Assembly: GCA_903838675.1 (NCBI GenBank) | Contig: CAILZI010000174.1 | Location: 1-64,000 of the forward strand | Source: an uncultured Verrucomicrobiota bacterium | Lineage (GTDB): Bacteria; Verrucomicrobiota; Verrucomicrobiia; Verrucomicrobiales; Verrucomicrobiaceae | Direction of reading: 5' to 3' | Length of the DNA: 64,000 bases | In this document: positions 34,576 through 42,189 of the stretch, in pieces | Numbering within the stretch: position 1 is the first letter of the stretch | How the letters are laid out: each line of letters opens with the position of its first letter | Notes under the pieces: model-generated | The model's database searches: none | What the model saw: only the letters and a program-made list of their open reading frames with translations | What the model was told of the DNA's origin: nothing | Made by a program: the position numbers and the translations under genes

Positions 34576-35544
34576 TCAACCACCCAAGCCCACCGCATCG
34601 CGCACACGGCCCAGAGTCTTGCGCGCGACGGCGCGGGCTTTTTCAGCGCCCTCCGCGAGGACTTTTTCCACGTAGCCTTTGTCTGCGAGGATTTCATCGC
34701 GTCGGGCGCGGAATGGGGCGAAGTAGTCGGTCACGCCTTGGAGGAGGCGCTTTTTGAAGTCGCCATAGCCAACGCCGCCGTTGAGGTGGTCGGCCACCAT
34801 GGTGTCGTAATCGGCCGGTGAGGCCACCAGCTTGTAGAGGGCGAGGATGCTGCTGCCTTCAATGGGTTTGGGGGCTTCGACGGGCGTGGAGTCAGTCTGG
34901 ATGCCCATGATCTTCTTTTTGAGCGGCCCGGGTTCTTCAAACAACGGGATGGTGTTATTGTAGCTCTTGCTCATTTTTTTACCGTCAAGACCGGGGACGA
35001 CGGCAGTCGTTTCCTGGATGCGCGGCTGGGGCAGCTTGAAGAGACCTGCGCCAAAGGTTTCATTCATCTTGATGGCGATGTCACGAGTGACCTCGACATG
35101 CTGTTTCTGATCTCTGCCGACGGGGACGACATCGCTGTCATAGATCAGGATGTCTGCCGCCATGAGGACGGGATAGGCAAAAAGGCCGTGTGAAGGAGTG
35201 ATGCCGTTGGCGACTTTGTCCTTGTAGCTGTGGCAGCGCTCCAGCAGGCCCATGGGTGTGACAGTGCTGAGGATCCAGGAAAGCTCGCAGTGCTCTGGCA
35301 CGTCGCTTTGGCGGAAGAAGACGCATTTGTCTGGATCGAGACCGCAGGCGAGGAAATCGATGGCGAGTTCGCGGACGTAGCTGCGCAGCGCCTGGCCGTC
35401 CTGAACGGAGGTGAGCGAGTGGTAGTCGGCGATGAAGTAGTAGGCGTCGCCTTCATGCTGCAGCTTGAGAGCAGGCTCCATCATGCCAAAGAAATTGCCG
35501 ATGTGGAGTCTGCCGCTGGGTTGAAGGCCGGAAAGGATGCGCAT
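34576..35544 (-). CDS. trpS: Tryptophan-tRNA ligase
   Basis: The 322-residue class I synthetase starts MRILSGLQPSGRLHIGN, where HIGN at 14-17 is the first ATP-binding signature. KMSKS at about residue 190-194 (GLDGKKMSKSYNN) is the second. PVGRDQKQHVEVTRDIA is the typical TrpRS substrate-pocket segment. It charges tRNA-Trp in the cytosol. Length matches bacterial TrpRS of about 330 residues. It appears monocistronic, with 162 nt upstream containing an imperfect hairpin. Confidence 0.96.
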   Translation of the reverse strand: MRILSGLQPSGRLHIGNFFGMMEPALKLQHEGDAYYFIADYHSLTSVQDGQALRSYVRELAIDFLACGLDPDKCVFFRQSDVPEHCELSWILSTVTPMGLLERCHSYKDKVANGITPSHGLFAYPVLMAADILIYDSDVVPVGRDQKQHVEVTRDIAIKMNETFGAGLFKLPQPRIQETTAVVPGLDGKKMSKSYNNTIPLFEEPGPLKKKIMGIQTDSTPVEAPKPIEGSSILALYKLVASPADYDTMVADHLNGGVGYGDFKKRLLQGVTDYFAPFRARRDEILADKGYVEKVLAEGAEKARAVARKTLGRVRDAVGLGG

Positions 35545-35658
35545 AAGACCGCTGATATGGCGGGATGATCCGCGTTCGTCAAGGTGCGGGCTTGGAGAGC
35601 GGGGGCGGAGGAGGCTTCTTTCGAGCTTGCGCGCTGTGCGTGAGCTGACGCGGCCTGC

Positions 35659-35703
35659 GGAAAGCGGTAGCTACGCTCGTTCCTCGCTGCGCGACCGCTG
35701 TCC
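35659..35703. repeat. Imperfect inverted repeat between usp and trpS
   Basis: The 13 bases at 35659-35671 (core AGCGGTAGC) pair with 35691-35703 (core GCGACCGCT) with two mismatches around a 19-nt loop. It follows the usp stop on the minus strand and precedes trpS. It could act as a terminator or be a dispersed hairpin element. There is no U-tract. Confidence 0.4.
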
Positions 35704-35706
35704 AAA

Positions 35707-36141
35707 TTACGCTGGGCGCTTGGGAGGTACGATGAAGAGCGGGACGGTGGCCTTGTGGCGGAGGGCGTCGATGGTGCTGCCGTGAATGATGTCGCCGATC
35801 AGGCGGTGGCCGTGGGAGGCGAGGGCGATGAGGTTGACGCGTTCTTCGGCGGCGACTTTGAGAAGTTGCTCAGGAGGTTCACCGAGGACGAGGAGGATGT
35901 TGACGGTGAGGTTGGACTCGGCGCGCAGTTTGGCGGCGGTGGCTTCGAGGTAGCTCAGGTCCTGCTTCATCTCTTCGGATTCAGCGAGCTTGAGCTGGTC
36001 GAAGTTGCGAGCGGCCCAGCCGTCGGCGACGTGGACGAGGAGCAGCTCACTTTGCATCAGCGTGGCGAGAGCGGTGACGGCGGGCAGCAGTTCCTGATCG
36101 GAAGCGCCGGTATCAAGGGCGACGAGAATTTTGCGGTACAT
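35707..36141 (-). CDS. Universal stress protein (UspA family)
   Basis: The 144-residue protein starts MYRKILVALDTGASDQELLP at 36139-36141. The longer frame upstream is the shadow of mntH. The single Usp domain ends with NLIALASHGHRLIGDIIHGS and ATVPLFIVPP, the usual nucleotide-loop region. The first glycine of the canonical G-x-x-G loop is replaced (ASHG), so ATP binding is uncertain. It begins four nucleotides after the mntH stop, so the two are almost certainly cotranscribed, and it would share control by MntR. Its role with manganese uptake is unknown. Confidence 0.88.
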   Translation of the reverse strand: MYRKILVALDTGASDQELLPAVTALATLMQSELLLVHVADGWAARNFDQLKLAESEEMKQDLSYLEATAAKLRAESNLTVNILLVLGEPPEQLLKVAAEERVNLIALASHGHRLIGDIIHGSTIDALRHKATVPLFIVPPKRPA

Positions 36142-36145
36142 GGCG

Positions 36146-37501
36146 TTAGATTCCGAGGGCGTTGATCCAGGACTGCGGGGCGAAGAAATCGAAGAGCAGT
36201 TTGAAATTAAGGACGATGATGACAGCGGCACTGGCCCATGCGAGAACTTTGATCCATGTCGGATTGACGAAGCGGCCCATCTTGGCTTTTTCATCGGTGA
36301 AACGCAGCAGGGGCACGACGGCAAAGCTGAGCTGCATGGAGAGGATGACCTGGCTCCAGATGAGGAGGTCGGTGGTTTTTTCTTCCCCATAATAACCGAT
36401 GATGCAGACGGCGGGAACGACGGCGATGAGGCGGGTGATCAAACGCCGCAGCCAGGGCTTGAGGCGGATGTTGAGAAAACCTTCCATCACAATCTGGCCG
36501 GCGAGCGTGCCGGTGAGGGTGGAGTTTTGCCCGCTGGCAAGCAGGGCCACCGCAAACAGCGTGCTGGCCACGCCAACTCCTAACACGGGGCTGAGCAGCT
36601 TGTAAGCCTCCTGGATTTCGGCCACGTCGCTGTGGCCGCTGCTATGGAACGCAGCGGCGGCGACGATGAGGATGCCGCCGTTGATAAAGAGCGCGAACAT
36701 GAGCGCGAAGGTGGAGTCGTAAGTGGCGAACCTGATGGCTTCGGCCTTGCCTTCATCGTCGCGGGCGAAATTGCGCGTCTGCACGATGGAGCTGTGCAGG
36801 TAGAGATTGTGCGGCATGACGGTGGCGCCGAGGATGCCGATGGCGACAAAGAGCATTTCACGGTTCTTCAAGATGGCGGCGGAGGGCACAAAGCCCGCGG
36901 CGATGCCTGCAAGATCCGGCTTAGCAAAGAACATCTCGGCGGCGAAACAACCGCCGATGGTGAGAATGAACGTGATGACGAGTGCTTCGACGTAGCGGAA
37001 GCCGCGGTTTTGCAGCAGCAGCACGATCATGACATCGAGCGTGGTGATGACGCAGCCCCAGACGAGCGGGATGCCGAAGAGCAGCTGCAAACCGATGGCG
37101 GAGCCGACGACCTCGGCGAGGTCACAAGCGGCGATGGCGGCCTCACAGAGGAACCAGAGGCCCCAGACGACCGGCCTGGAATAGTGATCGCGGCATGCCT
37201 GGGCGAGATCGCGGCCGGTGGCGACACCGAGTTTCACGCACAGGTGCTGCAGCAGGATGGCGATGAGATTTGATATTAAAATGACAGAAAGCAGCGTGTA
37301 GCCGTAGCGCGCACCACCCGCGAGATCGGTGGCCCAGTTACCGGGATCCATGTAGCCGACGGAGACGAGAAACCCCGGACCTGCATAGGCGAGCATTTTG
37401 CGCCAGAACGAGCCGTCCTTCGGAACGTGGATGGAGCGGAAGACTTCCGGCAACGAATCACCTCCGCGTGAACGCCATCCGGTATCGGGAGTGTTTTCCA
37501 T
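36146..37501 (-). CDS. mntH: Nramp family manganese transporter MntH
   Basis: From the ATG at 37499-37501 (MENTPDTGWRSRGGDSLPEV) the protein has 451 residues and about eleven hydrophobic helices. DPGN in helix 1 (GYMDPGNWATDL) and MPHN in helix 6 (GATVMPHNLYLHSS) supply the metal-binding Asp, Asn and Met of Nramp proton-coupled Mn2+/Fe2+ importers. An upstream in-frame ATG at 37543 would add 14 residues without conserved character. The divergent mntR and the two palindromes in the shared intergenic region argue for manganese rather than iron. Confidence 0.93.
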   Translation of the reverse strand: MENTPDTGWRSRGGDSLPEVFRSIHVPKDGSFWRKMLAYAGPGFLVSVGYMDPGNWATDLAGGARYGYTLLSVILISNLIAILLQHLCVKLGVATGRDLAQACRDHYSRPVVWGLWFLCEAAIAACDLAEVVGSAIGLQLLFGIPLVWGCVITTLDVMIVLLLQNRGFRYVEALVITFILTIGGCFAAEMFFAKPDLAGIAAGFVPSAAILKNREMLFVAIGILGATVMPHNLYLHSSIVQTRNFARDDEGKAEAIRFATYDSTFALMFALFINGGILIVAAAAFHSSGHSDVAEIQEAYKLLSPVLGVGVASTLFAVALLASGQNSTLTGTLAGQIVMEGFLNIRLKPWLRRLITRLIAVVPAVCIIGYYGEEKTTDLLIWSQVILSMQLSFAVVPLLRFTDEKAKMGRFVNPTWIKVLAWASAAVIIVLNFKLLFDFFAPQSWINALGI

Positions 37502-37649
37502 GGGTATGGGGATTGAATTAAAGAGGGAAAGTGGCGCCCACAAAGGGATTCAGTGTTTGCAGTACCAGTGCTTCTTTTTAGCGGCGCACATAACGGTGGA
37601 AGGGGCCGCCAGCCATGTTGTCACGATGGTATTTGCGCACATTAAAAAA

Positions 37650-37663
37650 TTAGTTTGGACTAA
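37650..37663. promoter_or_regulatory. Putative MntR operator 1
   Basis: TTAGTTTGGACTAA, an inverted repeat TTAGT/ACTAA around TTGG. On the minus strand it overlaps a possible mntH promoter (TTGTTA, 16-nt spacer, TAATGT), which suits repression by a DtxR-family dimer. Confidence 0.65.
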
Positions 37664-37697
37664 CAACATCAGTCTGAGTAAAGCGCAAGTGTTAATT

Positions 37698-37711
37698 TTA
37701 GCCTGGACTAA
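37698..37711. promoter_or_regulatory. Putative MntR operator 2
   Basis: TTAGCCTGGACTAA, the second TTAG-N6-CTAA palindrome, 48 bp from the first and sharing the TGGACTAA half. It lies nearer mntR, so it may serve autoregulation. Confidence 0.65.
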
Positions 37712-37769
37712 CTTTTTGCTGCGAAACGATTCGCTTTGCCTCCACCGGCTGGCCGGCTACAAATCAGGA

Positions 37770-38219
37770 ATGTCTGCCAAGCGCCAAGAACCCACTGCGC
37801 ACGTACATTCACCGGCCATCGAGGATTATTTGGAACAGATTCACAATCTGATCGAAGGGAAGGGGTATGCCCGCGTGGTGGACATCGCCAAAAACCTCGG
37901 AATTTCACAAGCCAGTGTGACCAACATGATCCAGAAGCTCGATGCTGAAGGTTTTGTGGTCTATGAGCGGTATCGCGGAGTGGTGTTGACAGATGAGGGG
38001 CGCAAGGTCGGGGCCGAGATCGCCCGGCGGCATGAGGTTTTGACGCGTCTGCTGGCGGGCTTTGGTCTCGATCCGCAAACAGTTCACGAGGATGTGGAGG
38101 GCATGGAGCACCACATCAGCCGTCAGACATTGGATGTGCTGACCCTATTGATGGAGGAACTGGAGGGGAATGCCGTTTTGATGCGCAAACTGAGGCGCAA
38201 ACTGGCGGGTTTGGGCTAA
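37770..38219 (+). CDS. mntR: Manganese-responsive regulator MntR (DtxR family)
   Basis: From the ATG at 37770 (MSAKRQEPTAHVHSPAIEDY) the protein has 149 residues: an N-terminal winged helix (VVDIAKNLGISQASVTNMIQ) and a dimerisation/metal domain without an SH3 extension. All six metal ligands of Bacillus MntR (Asp8, Glu11, His77, Glu99, Glu102, His103) are present with a constant offset of 11, as Asp19, Glu22, His88, Glu110, Glu113 and His114. This makes Mn2+-dependent repression of the divergent mntH-usp transcript likely. A longer frame open from 37398 overlaps the mntH start and operator region and is not used. Confidence 0.92.
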   Translation: MSAKRQEPTAHVHSPAIEDYLEQIHNLIEGKGYARVVDIAKNLGISQASVTNMIQKLDAEGFVVYERYRGVVLTDEGRKVGAEIARRHEVLTRLLAGFGLDPQTVHEDVEGMEHHISRQTLDVLTLLMEELEGNAVLMRKLRRKLAGLG

Positions 38220-38309
38220 AGAGGCGGCTGGTGAAGGCCAAAGAAAGATTTAAAAGCTTGTGATAGTCACCATGACAACCTTCCGTTAAAGCACGAGGCC
38301 GACCTACTC

Positions 38310-38630
38310 ATGCGCTGGTGCTTGTACATCCCATCCATTATATTCCTGCTCACATTTGGTGTGGAGCTATGCGCCTCGTCGCCTGGCTCTGCGGCGGTGA
38401 AGGATCCTTCGCGCCTTGCTTGCGTTTTGGATGGCGATGATGCTGAATTGAAGCTTGGCGCGCTGCGTGAGTTTGCCTTCACGGAATGTGATGAAGGGAG
38501 TCTGGCATGGCACAGCTTGATGAACGGGTGGCTGAAGGAAAGCTTGATTTTGCCTCTTCGAGAAGCTGAAGTCTGGAAAATTCACATGGGAATACGACGA
38601 CACCGATGGTTGTGCCGGGAGCGCTGCTGA
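38310..38630 (+). CDS. Possible small secreted protein or gene remnant
   Basis: This 106-residue frame starts with a signal-peptide-like stretch (MRWCLYIPSIIFLLTFGVEL), followed by DDAELKLGALREFAFT. The latter faintly recalls helical repeats at the start of UrtB-like precursors. The last 30 residues are Arg/Trp-rich and look non-coding, which may mean a decayed gene with a frameshift. It stands alone between mntR and the next secreted protein. No family is recognised. Confidence 0.3.
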   Translation: MRWCLYIPSIIFLLTFGVELCASSPGSAAVKDPSRLACVLDGDDAELKLGALREFAFTECDEGSLAWHSLMNGWLKESLILPLREAEVWKIHMGIRRHRWLCRERC

Positions 38631-38740
38631 ACAGGCAGTTTGCCCCCGTCTCCATTTTATCGCGGCTGAGTTGATCCGATCTCGTCATTTCATTCCGCAG
38701 TTTCAGTCTCCCAGAGATCTTCACTTAACACCTTAATTCT

Positions 38741-39223
38741 ATGAACATTCGTCTTTCGATTCTTTGCAGTCTTCTTTTTGCCAGCATTGCCTCCGCCGGT
38801 TCGGTCTCAGTCGCAGTCAAACCTGACAGTGAAAAAAAACCAGGCGACAAGACCAAACCAGATGTCACGCGCGCAGTTTGGCTCAATGTGCACGTCACCA
38901 ACTCCACTGGCGCCAAGCTTGATGGGGTGACGCTGAAATGGGTCTTGTATGCCGCCACCCTCAAGCGCGGAGCTGACAGCATCTCGATTGAGAAATCCGG
39001 TGAAATGAAAATTACCGTGGATGCGAATGGCAGGTACGTGGACGTCGCTACTCCCAAGGTGGCTTTTACCACTATTCCGTACCATACAGTGCGCAAGGGC
39101 AGGAGTTCCCAGGTTGTCGAAGCGTCAGGGAAGAAGTTCCATGGCTTTCATGTGCAGATCCTGAATGGAACCGAGGTTCTTGGGGAGGCCGTGAGTGAGG
39201 CAGTCAAGAAGGAGCTCAAGTAG
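38741..39223 (+). CDS. Small secreted protein of unknown function
   Basis: The 160-residue protein starts with a clear signal peptide (MNIRLSILCSLLFASIASAG). The mature part is beta-rich (VWLNVHVTNSTGAKLDGVTL; GFHVQILNGTEVLGEAVS), resembling a single Ig-like or immunity-type fold seen in small verrucomicrobial exported proteins. No catalytic motif is visible. It is monocistronic, followed at once by a good terminator. Confidence 0.75.
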   Translation: MNIRLSILCSLLFASIASAGSVSVAVKPDSEKKPGDKTKPDVTRAVWLNVHVTNSTGAKLDGVTLKWVLYAATLKRGADSISIEKSGEMKITVDANGRYVDVATPKVAFTTIPYHTVRKGRSSQVVEASGKKFHGFHVQILNGTEVLGEAVSEAVKKELK

Positions 39224-39243
39224 TCATAGCTCAAAAGCTTTAC

Positions 39244-39283
39244 TGGCCTGGTCCTTTTGAAAAGGGTCTGGCCATGCCTTTTT
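39244..39283 (+). terminator. Rho-independent terminator after the small secreted protein gene
   Basis: An imperfect hairpin with arms TGGCCTGGTCCTTTT and AAAAGGGTCTGGCCA spans 39244-39274 and is followed by TTTTT at 39279-39283. It lies 20 nt after the stop codon. Confidence 0.7.
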
Positions 39284-39307
39284 AAGGAGCCGCTCCGCAT
39301 GAAAAAA

Positions 39308-39334
39308 TGCCGCAGTTGAATAAGCGGCAATTTT
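39308..39334 (+). terminator. Second intrinsic terminator-like hairpin
   Basis: TGCCGC at 39308-39313 pairs with GCGGCA at 39324-39329 around ten bases. A-rich sequence precedes it and ATTTT follows, so it could terminate in either direction. It insulates the metal efflux operon from upstream transcription. Confidence 0.6.
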
Positions 39335-39649
39335 AAACCGTCTTTTGGAGTTCACGCCGGTTCACTTTCCTGTTAATACTGCGCGAGCCCAGAAAATCCG
39401 TCTGCAACCTTCGATCAATGATCATCTCTGTCCCGCCAAATTCTCTCCATCAACCAAACAGGAGCAGCAGGCCTCTTTTGGGTCTTTTTGGGGCAGCCAC
39501 AAGTCAACATGAAGAGTCTGTCAGATGCCAGTATTCAATAGACGAGCTGACTTTTTTGGCGAACCGCCCACAATCATTGCACGGCATCTAATAATTCGTA
39601 TCCTCCCTGTCCTTCCTATCCGTCTGTCATTGACGCCGCTACGACACCC
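39335..39649. other. Leader region of the first metal efflux operon
   Basis: These 315 nt between the terminator and the channel gene have no credible reading frame. The region is less GC-rich than its surroundings. It must hold the promoter of the efflux operon, but I cannot single out a convincing -35/-10 pair or an operator. Confidence 0.4.
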
Positions 39650-40996
39650 ATGAAAACTTGTTTCAACTTTCTACTGCTTATGCTGTGCCTTACGCTCCGG
39701 GCAGCCGCTGTGGATGCGCCAGCAATACCCGAAGACCCTGCAGGGCCGTCCGTCGAAAGGCTGATGGAGCTCACCAAGCTCTCTGCTCAGCGGAAGCCGA
39801 TCAAACTGGAGGATTTCCTGGCCAAGGTGGCTGCTTCAAATCTCAACTACGCGTCCCAGCGCTACAATGTAACGATCGCCGAGACTGTGGTCGCCGCCGC
39901 CAAGCTCTTTCAGAATCCGCTGCTGCAGTTTAGCAACGCGAAAGACCAGACACATAACAAGTCACAAGCCCTGGCGGGTTTTTATCAGACGAGCATTTCC
40001 CAAACTTTCGAAATGGGTGGCAAAAGAACCAAACGATGGATTGTCGCCCGAAAAAATTATGCGGCAACTTCGGCCACGCTGCAGAGTTTCCTGCAGAACC
40101 TGCGCCTGGACGCCTCCGCTGCTTATGCCGATGCGATTGCCCTTGGGAAGGTGGCTTCGCAGTTCCAGCGCACGGCCACTCTGCTGAGGGAGCTGCTGCA
40201 AGCCCAGGAGGAGCGCCAGAAGGCCGGCGACATCAGTGATGTGGATTTGCTGCAGACGCGTGTGGAAGTCCGCCAGTTCGAGGCTGAACTGCTCAATGCC
40301 CAGGCCCAGGCTACGAATGCTGAACTGGCCCTTAATTCCTTTTTGGGGCCGCAATTTTCCGGCACCCACTGGTATCCGGTGGGAACTTTGGATGTCACTC
40401 CGCAGAGCACTGAGTTGTTCAAGCTGCTTTCCAGCGCGATACGGAACCGTCCGGACCTGCTTGCCATGCGTCATATGCGTGATGCGGCGGTGGCAAACAT
40501 CAATCTGGAGAAGGCTAAACGCATTCCAGATCTCACTGCAGGCGTGCTTTGGATGCAAAACACCCCGTCTTACAATGATGTATCTCCCCAGCCTCTCTAC
40601 AACGCGTTTGGGGTGATGTTGTCCGTTCCATTGCCAATCTGGAACCGTAACAAGACCGGTATTGCCGCCTCTGAGGCCCAGGCAAGCCAGGCGCAGCTGC
40701 TTCTCGACGATGCCGAGGTCAAGGCCGGGGTGGCGGTGCGGCAGACACTTTCGCTTTACGACATCGCTCGTGACAGGGTGGCCCTTTATCAAGGCGGTGT
40801 GCTGAAGGATGTCGATTCAGCCTTGGAAAAGCGAGTTCTTAGCTACAAGCGCGGCGGCTCTTCGCTGCTGGAACTGCTGGATGCACAGCGCAAGGCCAAT
40901 GAGGTCTGGATAAGTTTTTACAATGCACAAATCGACCATGCCCGTGCGGTCATTGAACTGCACCGCGCCGCAGGCATTTGGATCGTCCACTTTTGA
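39650..40996 (+). CDS. TolC-family outer-membrane channel of metal efflux system 1 (CzcC/CusC-like)
   Basis: The 448-residue protein has a signal peptide (MKTCFNFLLLMLCLTLRAAAV) and two internally related helical halves typical of TolC-type efflux channels. IWNRNKTGIAASEAQASQAQ is the diagnostic heavy-metal-efflux channel segment. It forms the outer-membrane exit duct for the adaptor and RND pump encoded 12 nt and about 1.2 kb downstream. It is distinct from, and only distantly similar to, the second channel at 46070. Confidence 0.9.
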   Translation: MKTCFNFLLLMLCLTLRAAAVDAPAIPEDPAGPSVERLMELTKLSAQRKPIKLEDFLAKVAASNLNYASQRYNVTIAETVVAAAKLFQNPLLQFSNAKDQTHNKSQALAGFYQTSISQTFEMGGKRTKRWIVARKNYAATSATLQSFLQNLRLDASAAYADAIALGKVASQFQRTATLLRELLQAQEERQKAGDISDVDLLQTRVEVRQFEAELLNAQAQATNAELALNSFLGPQFSGTHWYPVGTLDVTPQSTELFKLLSSAIRNRPDLLAMRHMRDAAVANINLEKAKRIPDLTAGVLWMQNTPSYNDVSPQPLYNAFGVMLSVPLPIWNRNKTGIAASEAQASQAQLLLDDAEVKAGVAVRQTLSLYDIARDRVALYQGGVLKDVDSALEKRVLSYKRGGSSLLELLDAQRKANEVWISFYNAQIDHARAVIELHRAAGIWIVHF

Positions 40997-41008
40997 TTCT
41001 ACTTCATC

Positions 41009-42184
41009 ATGCAAATCGCAAAACACTCATGGCTTCTGGTGCTGCTCATTGCAGCCTGCAAACCCGCTCCAGTGGTCGAGCAGGATCCCTTCCCGATCAA
41101 AGTGGAGAAGAACAACCTGATTTTCACGGCGGGTGATCCCCAGCTCAAGGCTTTGGGTGCTCAAAAAGCCAGTGAAAGAGACACGGTCGTCCTGCACCTG
41201 ACCGGCAAGCTGGTCTGGAATCAGGACGTCACAACGAATGTCTTCTCACCGCTGGCCGGACGTGTCGCCAGCATCAAAGGCGAGCGGGGGCAGAAGGTCC
41301 AGGTGGGGGATGAACTGGCCCGCATCACCTCTCCGGATTTTGGCCAGGCCCAGGCAGATGCGGCCAAGGCGGAGTCAGATCTGGTGCTGTCCAAACAAGT
41401 GCTGGATCGTACTCAGGAGCTGGTCACGAAAGGGGTGCTGCCGCAAAAGGAACTGGATGCAGCAAACACCGCGTATCTCGACAACAAATCTGACCGTGAC
41501 CGCGCGGTGGAACGGCTCGCAGTTTGGGGCGGCAAAGGCAGAGATGTGGACGGCGCATTTGTGCTCAAGGCGCCCATGGGCGGCGTCATTGTGGACCGCA
41601 ATGTACAGCCCGGGCAGGAGATCAGGACAGACTCGATCCTGGCAAATTCGGCCGAAGCTGCTGCGCCATTGTTCATCATCTCAGATCCTGAATCCCTCTG
41701 GGTTCATCTGGATGTCAGCGAGCAGGATTTGTCCAATTTGCAGGTGGGGCAGAAGCTGGAGATACGTTCACGAGCCTACGGTGATCAGATGTTCCCGGGC
41801 ACCTTGACCGTCATTGGACAGTCGCTGAACCCCGACACACGCACCGTCGTGGCAAAGGGCAAGGTGGCAAATCCTGAAAAACTTCTCAAGGCTCAGATGT
41901 ATGTGAATGTGAATGTCATCACACAGGTTCCGAAGATGCCACAGGTGCCGATCAAAGCGGTCTTTTTGCGTGACGCCAAGCCGTGGGTTTTTGTGCGCAA
42001 ATCTGACAATGAGTATGAAATGCGGAAGATCACCACGGCGGCCGAGGATGCTGGATATGTATTTGTCAGCCAGGGGCTGAAGGCCGGTGAAGAGGTGGTC
42101 GATGAAGGAGCACTCGTCTTGGAGAGCATTTTTGACGAGAATATCAGCACTGCCAATGCGGGTGCAGACAACGTCCAACACTGA
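41009..42184 (+). CDS. Periplasmic adaptor lipoprotein of metal efflux system 1 (CzcB/CusB-like)
   Basis: The 391-residue protein starts with a lipoprotein signal (LLIAAC, lipidated Cys17), so it is anchored to a membrane from the periplasmic side. It has barrel-sandwich halves (VFSPLAGRVASIKGERGQKV and LKAPMGGVIVDRNVQPGQEI) around a helical hairpin with ELVTKGVLPQKELDAANTAY. A beta-barrel follows (LWVHLDVSEQDLSNLQVGQK). This is the HlyD/RND adaptor plan, linking pump to channel. No His-rich metal-binding N-terminus is present. It is the only adaptor gene for the two pumps in this region, and lies five nucleotides before the pump gene. Confidence 0.92.
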   Translation: MQIAKHSWLLVLLIAACKPAPVVEQDPFPIKVEKNNLIFTAGDPQLKALGAQKASERDTVVLHLTGKLVWNQDVTTNVFSPLAGRVASIKGERGQKVQVGDELARITSPDFGQAQADAAKAESDLVLSKQVLDRTQELVTKGVLPQKELDAANTAYLDNKSDRDRAVERLAVWGGKGRDVDGAFVLKAPMGGVIVDRNVQPGQEIRTDSILANSAEAAAPLFIISDPESLWVHLDVSEQDLSNLQVGQKLEIRSRAYGDQMFPGTLTVIGQSLNPDTRTVVAKGKVANPEKLLKAQMYVNVNVITQVPKMPQVPIKAVFLRDAKPWVFVRKSDNEYEMRKITTAAEDAGYVFVSQGLKAGEEVVDEGALVLESIFDENISTANAGADNVQH

Positions 42185-42189
42185 GACTC

